This document shows, one piece after another, positions 1 through 8,185 of a stretch of 64,000 nt of DNA. Under the pieces are notes generated by a model. It worked only from the letters and a program-made list of their open reading frames with translations, did no database searches and was not told the DNA's origin. The translations under genes and the position numbers were made by a program. The stretch is from the NCBI GenBank assembly GCA_001898965.1, contig MKVW01000003.1:328844-392843 (forward strand), written 5' to 3'. Origin of the DNA: Rhizobiales bacterium 62-17. GTDB taxonomy: Bacteria; Pseudomonadota; Alphaproteobacteria; Rhizobiales; Beijerinckiaceae. How positions within the stretch are numbered: position 1 is the stretch's first letter; every line of letters starts with the position of its first letter.

Positions 1-2
1 GT

Positions 3-224
3 AAACCCGACCCGGCCGACCGGCGCGGCGTGCTGATGGAGCTGACCGAGAAAGGGCGCACGGCGCTCGATGCGATCTGGGGCGTCTACATCCGCGAAGC
101 CGATCAGTTCTTCGCCGATTATTCGGAGGCGGAATTGCAGACGATCCGCCGCTTTCTCGAACAGGGCCGCCAGGTTCAAGACGCCAATCGCGAACGGGTC
201 GGTAAGCTGCGGTTCGAGGCTTAG
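3..224 (+). CDS. MarR family transcriptional regulator, C-terminal part (5' truncated)
   Basis: The reading frame is open from the first bases of the window, so the start of this gene lies upstream. The visible 73 residues begin in the wing of a winged helix: the string PADRRGVLMELTEKG matches the D-R-R-x-x-x-x-x-L-T-x-x-G signature of MarR proteins. It is followed by the C-terminal dimerisation helix (YIREADQFFADYSEAELQTI). MarR proteins are dimeric repressors that usually answer to small phenolic or lipophilic ligands. What it controls cannot be seen, because its operator side is outside the window. Confidence 0.8.
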   Translation, partial: KPDPADRRGVLMELTEKGRTALDAIWGVYIREADQFFADYSEAELQTIRRFLEQGRQVQDANRERVGKLRFEA

Positions 225-312
225 GTTTGTTGTGGCCGTCCAAGCGCGGCATTTGATGCATTGTCGTCAGAAGCCGGCATTAGCGTGCACGCAAGCGACA
301 CAGGAGCGAAAC

Positions 313-972
313 ATGCGATTGGTTCTCTTCGTCGGCCTTTTGCTGGGTTTCATCTCGATGGCCGCCGCCAGGCCGGCGGATTGTCTGCTTGAGGTGCAGG
401 GCCGGCGCGTTATCGACGGCACCTGTGACTTCTCCCCTCAGTCGGATGGTTCGTTTCAAATTTCGGCCAAGCGCGGGCAGCGCATCGAATGGTTTGCGCA
501 GGTGCAAGTTGAAGGGCGGCAAGTTGAAGGGAGGAATGTTGCGCAAGGCTATTGGAACGGCGAGGCCGGCGCGCGCCACGCCCATTACAATCTCGGACAA
601 TTGCAGGCATCCGGCGCGTGCTGGAGCAATGCGACGGCGCGCATCTGCGCGTGGAAAGTTGGCGAACGGCGCAACCCGCCATCAGTCGAGCGAGCGCCGG
701 TGAGCTTCCCGAAGGGAACGATTTATGCCGATGCACGCGACAGCTTACAGGCGCTGGGCTGGAAGCCAGCGCCGCCCGAGAAGCCTGAGACCTGCTTGGG
801 TGATGATGGCCGCTGCAAGGGCCGGCCTGAAACCTGGGCCTGTTCAGGCACCGGGCTTGGGCATTGTCTCTATGTCTGGCGACGCGGCGATACGTTGGTG
901 GAGATCGTGACGCAAGGCGAAGAGGTGAGCCAGCAACAGGTGACATCCGTCCGCTGCCGGGCGGAATGTTGA
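313..972 (+). CDS. secreted hypothetical protein, cysteine-rich
   Basis: A 219-residue protein of unknown function. The ATG was chosen because a Shine-Dalgarno-like AGGAG lies about 7 bases upstream and because the product then opens with a clear signal peptide (MRLVLFVGLLLGFISMAAA), so export to the periplasm is predicted. The mature part has regularly spaced cysteines (PADCLLEV, GTCDFS, SGACWS, RICAW, ETCLGDDGRC, TWACSG, HCLYVW, VRCRAEC), which suggests disulfides. No known domain was recognised. It stands alone after the MarR fragment. A longer open frame upstream is judged to be run-through. Confidence 0.6.
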   Translation: MRLVLFVGLLLGFISMAAARPADCLLEVQGRRVIDGTCDFSPQSDGSFQISAKRGQRIEWFAQVQVEGRQVEGRNVAQGYWNGEAGARHAHYNLGQLQASGACWSNATARICAWKVGERRNPPSVERAPVSFPKGTIYADARDSLQALGWKPAPPEKPETCLGDDGRCKGRPETWACSGTGLGHCLYVWRRGDTLVEIVTQGEEVSQQQVTSVRCRAEC

Positions 973-1027
973 TGCTCAAGCGCCTTTCTCGTAAACGCCT
1001 TTCTCGATCGGCTTGGTCAAACCAAGA

Positions 1028-1321
1028 TCAACCGTGCTTCTCGAGATAAGTGGCGATCTTGTTTTTAATGTCGGCGATTGGCCCATGGAGGTGCCCATTG
1101 CGCTCCAGGATGTCGATCATCTGGAAGCGCTGATAGGGGTTCTCTGAATCGATAGCCTCTCCCAAGCGGCTGTAATGGGAGCGAATAAGCTTTTCCTTCG
1201 TTGCGATGAGCACCGCCCAATCAGCCTCATTCCACCGATCGCGCCTGAATTTGCGCATGTTCAGGGAGGCGGCATTCTGTGCTGTTCGACGGATGTAAGA
1301 CGGCAATGGATTGTCGTGCAT
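1028..1321 (-). CDS. conserved-looking small hypothetical protein
   Basis: A 97-residue, charged, soluble protein with no signal peptide and no recognised domain. It is rich in Arg, Asn, Ile and Lys and probably mostly helical. Codon use and amino-acid composition look like a real gene rather than a shadow frame. It is alone on the minus strand between the secreted protein and a small membrane ORF, so context gives no function. Confidence 0.5.
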   Translation of the reverse strand: MHDNPLPSYIRRTAQNAASLNMRKFRRDRWNEADWAVLIATKEKLIRSHYSRLGEAIDSENPYQRFQMIDILERNGHLHGPIADIKNKIATYLEKHG

Positions 1322-1439
1322 CGTCAGCCCTCGTCGCCGGGCACGTTAGCAATCCAATGTTGCGAGCGGAAGGGCTTTGAGCTGCGAACCAAATACTGTA
1401 TACAGCCGGCGCCTTTTTGGGAGGAAAGGGAGCTTCAGT

Positions 1440-1562
1440 ATGAGTTTGACGGCTTGGGTTTTATTCGTCGCTGTATTGATTGCCGCCTATACGATGTTGT
1501 TCGAAAGTGGCAGCCGTTCCGCAAAATATAATGCCGTGGTCATCGAAACCACGGCTCAGTAA
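1440..1562 (+). CDS. small single-span membrane protein (40 aa)
   Basis: An ATG preceded by a purine-rich GGGAGGAAAGGGA stretch starts a 40-residue peptide. Its N-terminal half (about residues 3-21, LTAWVLFVAVLIAAYTMLF) is one hydrophobic span followed by a short polar tail. A longer in-frame start exists upstream, but the ribosome-binding site and the membrane segment favour this one. Its function is unknown. Being so short it could be chance, so confidence is moderate. Confidence 0.4.
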   Translation: MSLTAWVLFVAVLIAAYTMLFESGSRSAKYNAVVIETTAQ

Positions 1563-1618
1563 TCCACTGATAGTTGAGGCAGAAGCACGAGGCGGCGCCT
1601 GGTCGCCTCAGGGCTCTT

Positions 1619-1828
1619 TCACTCGCCGCCGCCTTCCATCCATTTGATGAAGGGGAACATCGGGATGATCCAGCCGATGCCGAGCAGGGCGTAGCCGAAG
1701 CCGCGTACCACCGCGTGCGCTTCCTGGAAGATGCGTGCCTGCGCCAGCGCCATGACGACGAGGGCGTAGACGACCACGAAGGCCAAGACCACCGCCGCGC
1801 CGATCAGTTTCCGCGTCCGCCGTTTCAT
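1619..1828 (-). CDS. DUF2842 family membrane protein
   Basis: A 69-residue protein with two predicted transmembrane segments (about residues 9-30 and 42-62) and the C-terminal IGWIIPMFPFIKWM stretch seen in DUF2842 proteins of Alphaproteobacteria. The internal ATG (MKRRTRK) was chosen over an upstream start because it gives the usual family length. It lies just upstream of, and divergent from, the COX15 gene, a common neighbourhood in Hyphomicrobiales. Its molecular role is not established; proximity suggests a link with the respiratory membrane. Confidence 0.75.
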   Translation of the reverse strand: MKRRTRKLIGAAVVLAFVVVYALVVMALAQARIFQEAHAVVRGFGYALLGIGWIIPMFPFIKWMEGGGE

Positions 1829-1913
1829 GATCCACTGCTGTCCAATTGAGGTGCGACGTGACGTCCGTGGACGCCCGCGTGCCAAGGGCTTATCTCTCCG
1901 GGCGCTTTAAAGC

Positions 1914-1955
1914 AAAACGCGTCTTGATAGAAATGCATTTTGCTCTTTCGTATGT
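1914..1955. repeat. dispersed palindrome upstream of COX15
   Basis: The bases AGCAAAACGCGTC and ATGCATTTTGCT flank a short centre and form an imperfect dyad (AGCAAAA / TTTTGCT). The GCAAAACGC core recurs in the elements at 6691, 20713 and 46591, so this may be a diverged member of that family rather than a promoter element. Confidence 0.4.
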
Positions 1956-2027
1956 CTTTGTTTTGATGCGTCTTTGCAATGGCCAGCCGGCCCATGCGGC
2001 AAAACGCACCCAGCGCGGAATTCAGCC

Positions 2028-3101
2028 ATGACCTCTCAGACGGTCGTCTCATCCGTCCATCCCGCCGCAGACGTGTCGGGCGGCACCACCGCCATGCGGA
2101 TATGGCTGTGGGGCGTGGCGTTGCTGGTGTTCGCCATGGTGATTGTCGGCGGCGCGACGCGGCTCACCGAGTCCGGTCTGTCGATCACCGAATGGAAGCC
2201 GGTGCTCGGCGCTATTCCGCCGCTGTCAGAAGCGGCCTGGCTGGCGGAATTCGAGCGATACAAACAGATTCCGCAATATTCTCAGATGTTTCCCACGATG
2301 GCTCTGAGCGATTTCAAGTTCATCTACTATTGGGAGTGGTCGCACCGGCTGCTCGGCCGCCTGATCGGCATCGCTTTCGCGCTGCCGCTTCTCTGGTTCT
2401 GGCTGCGCGGGCAGGTGAAGGGCAAGCTGCGCTGGCAACTCCCGGCGGTGCTGGCGCTCGGCGGTTTGCAAGGGGCGGTCGGCTGGTGGATGGTGGCTTC
2501 GGGCCTCGCGGGCCGCACGGAAGTGGCGCCGGAACGGCTGATGATCCACCTGATCCTCGCCTCGATCACCCTCGTGGCGCTTGTCGCCATTGCCGTCGGC
2601 CTGACGGGCAGGAGCGATCGGGACGCGGCGGCCTGGGCCAAGCGTGGGGCTCTCATCCTGCTGGTCGCGGTTCTGTTGCAGATCGCGCTCGGCGCGCTGG
2701 TGGCCGGTTCGCGGGCCGGGTTGTCCTACAACAGCTGGCCATTGATGGACGGCTCCTTCGTGCCGAACTTCATGTTCCGCACCGATCTTGAACCGACCTG
2801 GCGCAATTTCTTCGAGAACGTCACCATCGTGCAGTTCCAACACCGCATGTGGGCCTATGCGCTGCTCGCCATCGCGCTCTGGCATGCCTTTAGCCTACGC
2901 GCCACGCTCGCCGCCGGCCGCGCCTGGCTGTTGCTGGGCATGGTCATCGTCCAGGCGGGATTGGGCATCGCCACTCTGCTGCTGGTGTTTCCAGAAGGCC
3001 GTATCCCCATCGGCTGGGCGCTGGCGCATCAGGGCTTCGCCATGTGCGTGCTGATCGTCGCCACGGTGCATTGGCGGCGGCTGGCAGTGGCGAAATCTTG
3101 A
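2028..3101 (+). CDS. ctaA: heme A synthase (COX15/CtaA)
   Basis: This enzyme converts heme O to heme A for aa3-type cytochrome c oxidase, in the inner membrane. The 357-residue product has eight hydrophobic segments. It has the diagnostic motifs VVGGATRLTESGLSI near the N-terminus and YYWEWSHRLLGR, plus further conserved histidines in LMIHLILA, VQFQHRMWAY and LAHQGFAM that coordinate heme. The ATG in ...GCCATGACC was preferred to an upstream in-frame ATG because it gives the usual family length. The DUF2842 gene is divergent from it. No other cytochrome oxidase gene is in the window. Confidence 0.95.
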   Translation: MTSQTVVSSVHPAADVSGGTTAMRIWLWGVALLVFAMVIVGGATRLTESGLSITEWKPVLGAIPPLSEAAWLAEFERYKQIPQYSQMFPTMALSDFKFIYYWEWSHRLLGRLIGIAFALPLLWFWLRGQVKGKLRWQLPAVLALGGLQGAVGWWMVASGLAGRTEVAPERLMIHLILASITLVALVAIAVGLTGRSDRDAAAWAKRGALILLVAVLLQIALGALVAGSRAGLSYNSWPLMDGSFVPNFMFRTDLEPTWRNFFENVTIVQFQHRMWAYALLAIALWHAFSLRATLAAGRAWLLLGMVIVQAGLGIATLLLVFPEGRIPIGWALAHQGFAMCVLIVATVHWRRLAVAKS

Positions 3102-3141
3102 ATTGCCAGAGTCGTTTAGCGGCTCGCGTTGAGATTTTGAT

Positions 3142-3675
3142 TCAATCGGCGCGCTGCAGCTCGTTGCGATAAGCGGCGATACGATCCAGCAGTTTATCTG
3201 GCTTCTGGCCGATCATCGACGTGTTGACGGTGATTGCCGGCGGCTTTGGCTTGCGGATGCCGCCCGTGTCGACGGCCGTGCCGGCGATGGTGAGGTTGGA
3301 CTTCATCACGCTGACATTGCCGATCTCCTGCCAGGGGATCGTCATCTGCTTGAGGCCGACGCCCTTGCTGAAACCGGTAATGCCCTGCGCCGACAGGGTG
3401 AGCGGCGACAAACCGCTGAGCCAGCGCCGCAGAAAAATGCCGCCGCCGAAAGCCGTCACCGCGGCCAGCAGAGCCCAGAAGCCGACGCGCACCGACACCG
3501 GAAAGTCGTGCATCAGCTCGCCGAACCAGGCATGGCGACCGTGCGGATGATCATAGAAATGCGGGTTGAGCGATAGCCAGGCCATCCAGGCGAAACCGCC
3601 GGCGAGAACCAGAAACAGTAAAAGCCAAAGGGACATACGAAAAGGTTTGAAAGGGAAATGGAGGGCTTCGTTCAT
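3142..3675 (-). CDS. membrane protein with PH-like C-terminal domain, function unknown
   Basis: The 177-residue product has two transmembrane segments (about residues 13-33 and 64-86) and a soluble C-terminal half (LTLSAQGITGFSKGV...IPWQEIGNVSV). That half has the strand pattern and the IPWxEI motif seen in small bacterial PH-like membrane proteins. It is on the same strand as NnrU and the DUF4239 gene and may be transcribed with them. The domain reading is by pattern only. Confidence 0.55.
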   Translation of the reverse strand: MNEALHFPFKPFRMSLWLLLFLVLAGGFAWMAWLSLNPHFYDHPHGRHAWFGELMHDFPVSVRVGFWALLAAVTAFGGGIFLRRWLSGLSPLTLSAQGITGFSKGVGLKQMTIPWQEIGNVSVMKSNLTIAGTAVDTGGIRKPKPPAITVNTSMIGQKPDKLLDRIAAYRNELQRAD

Positions 3676-3702
3676 TTTTCCTGCTTGCTGGAATGGGGCG
3701 CT

Positions 3703-4272
3703 TCACACGACCGGCACGCCGATCACATAAGGGTGGATGGCGACCATCGCTCCGGCGGCGATCGTGCCGGCGATGACGGCGATGGCGTCGCCCTTGGTGA
3801 AACTGGCGCTGGCCGGCGCGCCGAGGTCGCCACGCTTCTTCACGGCGATGCGATCCCATACCGCCCAGGCAAGCAGCGAGCCGAACAGGAGGATGCCGCC
3901 GAGATCGCCGTTGGCGAGCAGATGCGCGAAAGCCCAGATCTTGATGGCGACGAGCATCGGGTGATGCAGCCAGCCCTTGATCTTGCCCGGTGGTGCATAG
4001 GTCGCGACGATGGCGATGAAGGCGAGCCAGACGAGCGGGATCGCCAGATGCCGCGTCCAGGTCGGCGGATCCCACACGGGGATATAGCCGGCGGCGCGAT
4101 AGCTGCCGAAACCGTAGACCATGAGGATCAGGCCGACAGCCGAGACAAGGGAGTAGAGGCCCTTGTAGCCATTCTCGCCAAAGCGGGCGATGAGCCCGGC
4201 GCGGGTTTCGCGCAGGGTCGTCAGCGTGTGGGCGCCCAGGAAGATGATGAGGCCGAGGATCAGGATTGCCAT
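3703..4272 (-). CDS. nnrU: NnrU family membrane protein
   Basis: A 189-residue polytopic membrane protein matching NnrU: it opens with ILGLIIFLGAHTL and has GYKGLYSLVSAVGL, the THxL-like start of the family, and LLANGDLGGILLFGSLLAW. NnrU was first found near nitric-oxide/nitrite reductase genes and belongs to the isoprenoid-biosynthesis/NnrU membrane superfamily; its biochemical role is not settled. No denitrification genes are present here, so a denitrification role cannot be inferred for this copy. Confidence 0.85.
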   Translation of the reverse strand: MAILILGLIIFLGAHTLTTLRETRAGLIARFGENGYKGLYSLVSAVGLILMVYGFGSYRAAGYIPVWDPPTWTRHLAIPLVWLAFIAIVATYAPPGKIKGWLHHPMLVAIKIWAFAHLLANGDLGGILLFGSLLAWAVWDRIAVKKRGDLGAPASASFTKGDAIAVIAGTIAAGAMVAIHPYVIGVPVV

Positions 4273-4292
4273 GTCATCACCTATGGTTGGTT

Positions 4293-5083
4293 CTAGCGTG
4301 GAAGAAGCAGGCTTTGCATCGCGGTTGGCGGGATCGATGTCCGGCCGACGAAGGGCCGATCATGCGCCAGGATAACGAAATAGGCTGACGATGCGACCAG
4401 AACATAAATATGCGCGGCGGCAACCTGCATGCGGAAGGCGTGACTGTTGCAGACAATGATGGCGAGAAGTGTGGAGGTCGATATCAGCCACATGGCGATC
4501 CATTGTGCCCATGTGATGCCGGCGTTGGAGGCGGCGAGGCGGGCCAGGCGGGCGTGGCGGATATCGAGAAGCTGGTTAAGCAACGGTGTGTACGTCGCCA
4601 AACCGGCAAGTGATGCATGCTGCTGTGACAGAAATCCGATCGCGTTTAGCAGATGCTTTTCCGACTGATCGAATACCGCATCGTCGAGCGGCCTGGCATT
4701 GGCCATGGCGGGCCAATCGATCGCGACGACATCCTTCAGATAGGCTTGCAAGTCGCCTTTGAGCTTCGACTGCACATCATTGGGGAGGCTGACCAGAAGA
4801 ACCATTGCGTTCTCGATTGAGTCCGCCTCGCGTTGCAGGCGTTGCGCGCTGAAAGTGCGTCATTCCATATTCCGGCCGCGGAAAACGCGACGATCAAAGC
4901 GAAGAGACCGCCACAGGCATTGATCAGGGAATCCCGGATCGGCAGGGGTTCGCCAATGTCGTATCCGAGGCGCGGAATGAGGAAGCGAACGAGGGCGATC
5001 AAAATCCCGCAGATAATGATGCTGATCGCCAGAACGACGAAAAACATCACGGTCAACGGCAACTGATGAAAAGCGACGAACAT
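4293..5083 (-). pseudogene. DUF4239 (bestrophin-like) membrane protein gene with a frameshift
   Basis: Two overlapping minus-strand frames together make one DUF4239 protein. The N-terminal frame (from 5083) carries two membrane segments and the LFALIVAFSAAGIWND stretch. The C-terminal frame (ending 4293) continues the family pattern with SAQRLQREADSIENAM, YLKDVVAIDWPAM and two more membrane segments. Reading shifts by one base at about 4840-4860, where the first frame runs on into unrelated sequence and stops near 4736. The gene is either inactive, decoded by frameshifting, or hit by a sequencing error. The product would be roughly 260 residues. Confidence 0.65.
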
Positions 5084-5183
5084 GCGAGACCTATGGTGAT
5101 TTTCGACGCCTGTCGCCGGTTCGTCTTCTTGAGATCGCTGGCGATTGCCGGATCAACCGGCAATCGCCCTGTTGTGCCGGACT

Positions 5184-6470
5184 TTAGGTCGCGGCAAGGC
5201 CCTGTTCAAGGTCGGCGATGATGTCGGCTACGTCCTCGATGCCGATCGACAGACGCACGACGTCCGGTCCAGCGCCGGCGGCGACCTTCTGATCGTCGCT
5301 CAATTGGCGATGGGTCGTGGAGGCCGGATGGATGACCAGCGATCGCGTGTCGCCGACATTGGCGAGATGCGAGAAGAGCTGCAGGTTTTTCACCAGCGCG
5401 ATGCCGGCGTCATAGCCGCCCTTGAGGCCGAAGGTGAACACGGCGCCCGCGCCCTTGGGGCAATATTTCTGCGCCAGGTTGTAATAGCGGTCGCCCTTGA
5501 GGCCGGGATAGGAGACCCATTTCACCGCCGGATGGCTGGAGAGAAACTCGGCCACCTTTTGCGCATTGTCGGAATGGCGCTGCATGCGCAGCGGCAAGGT
5601 TTCGATGCCGGTCAGCACCATGAAGGCATTGAATGGCGACAGGGCAGGGCCGAGATCGCGCAGGCTGAGCACGCGGCATGCGATGGCGAAGGCGAAATTG
5701 CCGAACGTCTCGCCCAGAGTCATGCCGTTATATTCCGGGCGCGGCGCCGAGATCATCGGATAGCGCTTGTCGGCCAGCCAATCGAACGTGCCGCCATCGA
5801 CGATCACGCCGGCAATGGAATTGCCGTGGCCGCCCATGAATTTCGTCGCCGAATGGATGACGATATCGGCGCCATGTTCGAAGGGACGGAGCAGATAGGG
5901 GGTCGCCAGCGTGTTGTCGACGATCAGCGGCACGCGGGCGCGCTTGGCGATCTTGGAAATCGCTTCGATGTCGACAATGACGCCGCCGGGATTGGCGATG
6001 GATTCAATGAAGATCGCCTTGGTGCGCGGGCTGACGGCGGCTTCGAACGAGGCGAGATCATCGGGATCGGCCCATTTGACGTTCCAGCCGAAGTTTTTCC
6101 ACGAATGGTTGAACTGGTTGATCGAGCCGCCGTAGAGTTTGTTGGCGGCGATCACTTCGTCGCCCGGCTGCATCAGCGCATGAAAGGCGAGGAATTCGGC
6201 GGCGTGCCCCGAGGCGACCGCGAGTGCCGCCGTGCCGCCTTCCAGCGCCGCGACGCGCTCTTCCAGCACCGCATTGGTCGGGTTGGTGATGCGCGTATAG
6301 ATATTGCCGAACGCCTGTAGGCCGAACAGCGAGGCGGCGTGATCGACATCGTCGAAGACGAAAGACGTCGTCTGATAGATTGGTGTCGCGCGGGCGCCGG
6401 TGGCCGGATCGGGTTGGGCACCGGCATGGACGGCGAGGGTGGAGAAACCAGGGGCAGGCGTATCGGTCAT
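5184..6470 (-). CDS. metY: O-acetylhomoserine aminocarboxypropyltransferase (sulfhydrylase)
   Basis: A PLP enzyme of the Cys/Met metabolism family that makes homocysteine from O-acetylhomoserine and sulfide; the 428-residue length is typical of MetY. The motifs include ATPIYQTTSFVF, YTRITNPTNAVLEERVAALEGG, the catalytic-lysine site HSATKFMGGHGNSIAG and PLIVDNTLATPY. The start at MTDTPAPGF was chosen because longer starts add a non-conserved basic tail. Upstream on its strand is a perfect 8-bp hairpin (see 6524-6549) and an AT-rich stretch. No SAM-II riboswitch could be confirmed there. Confidence 0.9.
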   Translation of the reverse strand: MTDTPAPGFSTLAVHAGAQPDPATGARATPIYQTTSFVFDDVDHAASLFGLQAFGNIYTRITNPTNAVLEERVAALEGGTAALAVASGHAAEFLAFHALMQPGDEVIAANKLYGGSINQFNHSWKNFGWNVKWADPDDLASFEAAVSPRTKAIFIESIANPGGVIVDIEAISKIAKRARVPLIVDNTLATPYLLRPFEHGADIVIHSATKFMGGHGNSIAGVIVDGGTFDWLADKRYPMISAPRPEYNGMTLGETFGNFAFAIACRVLSLRDLGPALSPFNAFMVLTGIETLPLRMQRHSDNAQKVAEFLSSHPAVKWVSYPGLKGDRYYNLAQKYCPKGAGAVFTFGLKGGYDAGIALVKNLQLFSHLANVGDTRSLVIHPASTTHRQLSDDQKVAAGAGPDVVRLSIGIEDVADIIADLEQGLAAT

Positions 6471-6523
6471 GGCACCTCGCGTGGATTTCATAAAACGGGA
6501 CGATTTGTTCTTTTTATAGAACG

Positions 6524-6549
6524 GATGGCGCGCGTCAATCGCCATCCGG
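6524..6549 (-). other. hairpin upstream of metY
   Basis: On the minus strand GGATGGCG and CGCCATCC pair perfectly around a short loop that contains TTGACG. It lies 54 bases before the metY start. It could be part of the promoter, a leader hairpin, or a dispersed palindrome. It does not match the SAM-II aptamer layout as far as can be judged by eye. Confidence 0.3.
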
Positions 6550-6687
6550 CTCGGCCTGTGCAGATCCTGTAAACGCCGCCCACCTTAGCCGGCGGCCATG
6601 ACGGGCGGAAGGCGGAGGCTCCCGATGCAAAGGTTTGCACCCTCTTGACCGCGCAACAGGGACGAGAGAGACCGCCATGACGCGCTT

Positions 6688-6736
6688 GACGCGTCTTTGC
6701 GGTTTTGACGATGTCAAACCGCAAAACGCTATGGGG
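6688..6736 (+). promoter_or_regulatory. long dyad before the hydrolase/dioxygenase operon (copy A)
   Basis: An imperfect palindrome runs from GCGTCTTTGC (6691) to GCAAAACGC (ending 6729), with an inner dyad TTTTGAC-GAT-GTCAAA. The same outer arms, followed by TATGGGG, recur at 20713-20749 before a TctC gene and, shortened, at 46591-46614 before ppiD. It lies 25 bases upstream of the TTG start of the hydrolase. It may be an operator shared by the two catabolic transcripts, or a member of a dispersed palindrome family. Confidence 0.5.
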
Positions 6737-6754
6737 CAAATCGAGGAGGGTCGA

Positions 6755-7471
6755 TTGACGGACGGCAAAGGCACGATCGTACTGGTGCACGGCGCGTGGT
6801 TCGGCGGCTGGGTGTGGCGCGACGTGGCGCGCCTGCTGCGTGCGGAAGGTTTTGACGTCACCACGCCGACGATGAGCGGGCTTGGCGAGCGTCGCCATCA
6901 GCTTACGTCCGAGATCGATCTGTCGACCCATACCGACGACATCGTCAATCACATCGAAATGGAAGACTTGCGCGACGTGACCTTGGTCGGCTGGAGCTAT
7001 GGCGGCATGGTCGCCAATGGCGTTTTGACGCGCGTCAAGGACCGCATCCGCACATTGGTCTATTTCGACGCCTTCGATCCGAAGGATGGGGAGTCGCTCG
7101 CCGATCTTGTCAACGCTCAGCCTGTGCGCGACATGGCGCTGGCCGGCCAGCCCGTGCCGCCGCCCGATCTGGCGCAGCGGTGGAACGTCACCGACGAAAC
7201 CCTTCTCGCCCTGTGCGCTGATCGCGTCGGACCGCATCCGGCAAAAACCATGACGGAGCCGGTGAAAGGGTTTCGCGAACGCCCGCAAGGGGTGAACTAT
7301 GCCTATGTCTGGTGCGGGGCCAATCCGGCCTCGTCCTTCGCGAAATTCTACGAGCGCGCCAGCAAAGATCCGCAGTTCGCCTTCGTCGAGCGCCTGCCGC
7401 ATGACCATGTGGTGGCGCTCACCGATCCGCAGGTCTCAGCCGATGTGATCGCCAAGGCGGCGCGTCTCTGA
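6755..7471 (+). CDS. alpha/beta hydrolase
   Basis: A 238-residue alpha/beta-fold hydrolase of the esterase/MhpC type. Visible are the oxyanion region VLVHGAWFGGWVW, the nucleophile elbow VGWSYGGM (Ser), and a C-terminal His in LPHDHVVAL, so the catalytic triad is probably complete. The TTG start is supported by a strong GAGGAGG five bases upstream and by the parallel TTG start of the TctC gene at 20766, which follows the same upstream dyad. An ATG at 6731 in the same frame is less well placed. It heads an apparent three-gene operon with a SnoaL-like protein and an intradiol dioxygenase, suggesting hydrolysis of an ester or lactone in an aromatic degradation route. Confidence 0.8.
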   Translation: MTDGKGTIVLVHGAWFGGWVWRDVARLLRAEGFDVTTPTMSGLGERRHQLTSEIDLSTHTDDIVNHIEMEDLRDVTLVGWSYGGMVANGVLTRVKDRIRTLVYFDAFDPKDGESLADLVNAQPVRDMALAGQPVPPPDLAQRWNVTDETLLALCADRVGPHPAKTMTEPVKGFRERPQGVNYAYVWCGANPASSFAKFYERASKDPQFAFVERLPHDHVVALTDPQVSADVIAKAARL

Positions 7472-7508
7472 CGACGTTTTAGAATACGAGGAATGCAAAG
7501 GAGTGGAT

Positions 7509-8129
7509 GTGGAAATGGATCAGGATGTGCTCGACCGTATCGCCGTGCGCCAGCTTGTCGATAATTGGGTGCTGTGGCGCGATGCCGGTTATTGGGAGAA
7601 GTTCCGCACGGTCTGGCATCCGGATGGCAAGATGTTCGCCACTTGGACGCAAGGCACCGGCGATGAATTCATCGCCATGAACAAGAAGGCCTGGGCCGCC
7701 GGCGTCAGCATTCTGCATTCGCAGGGCGCGCATACATCGGAGATCCGTGGTAATCGTGCGATCGCCGAAACCAAGATGCACATTTCCCAACGCGACACGG
7801 TGCACGACATTCTCGTCGACGTGGTCTGCGTCGGCCGCTTCTACGATTTCCTGGAGAAGCGCGACGGCAAATGGGGTTTCGTGCTGCGCCAGCCGATCTA
7901 CGAGAAGGATCGCATGGATCCGGTGCGCGCCGGCGAGAAAGTGCCGCTCGACGAAAAACTGCTCAACTCCTTCCCCGAGGGCTATCGCCATCTCGCCTAT
8001 ATCCAGTCGAAGATCGGCTTCCCGGTGAAGACCAACATGCCGGGGCTGAAGGGCGAGCGCGTCGAGGCGCTTTATGCGGCGGGGGAAGAATGGCTGGCCG
8101 GCAAGCCGCTATCTTGGGGCCACGATTGA
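7509..8129 (+). CDS. SnoaL-like / nuclear transport factor 2 family protein
   Basis: The N-terminal half (DRIAVRQLVDNWVLWRDAGYWEKFRTVWHPDGKM) is the start of a SnoaL/NTF2-type cone fold, common in ring-hydroxylating dioxygenase beta subunits and small polyketide or aromatic-ring enzymes. The product is about 206 residues, longer than a bare SnoaL domain, with a C-terminal tail ending WLAGKPLSWGHD. An AAGGAG sits about 6 bases before the GTG chosen here; GTG 7503 and ATG 7515 are alternatives. It lies 37 bases after the hydrolase and 56 bases before the dioxygenase, so an auxiliary role in the same pathway is likely. The reaction is unknown. Confidence 0.75.
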   Translation: MEMDQDVLDRIAVRQLVDNWVLWRDAGYWEKFRTVWHPDGKMFATWTQGTGDEFIAMNKKAWAAGVSILHSQGAHTSEIRGNRAIAETKMHISQRDTVHDILVDVVCVGRFYDFLEKRDGKWGFVLRQPIYEKDRMDPVRAGEKVPLDEKLLNSFPEGYRHLAYIQSKIGFPVKTNMPGLKGERVEALYAAGEEWLAGKPLSWGHD

Positions 8130-8185
8130 TTGGGGCCACGACTAATCAGAACACGAAAGAGATCACGTTTCTTTGAGGGGATAGT

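Noticed and set aside
6480-6600. SAM-II riboswitch upstream of metY
   Set aside because: The spacer has a hairpin and a GGCTAAGG stretch but not the pseudoknot layout or the conserved GCTAAAAAGG-type 3' part; cannot be supported.
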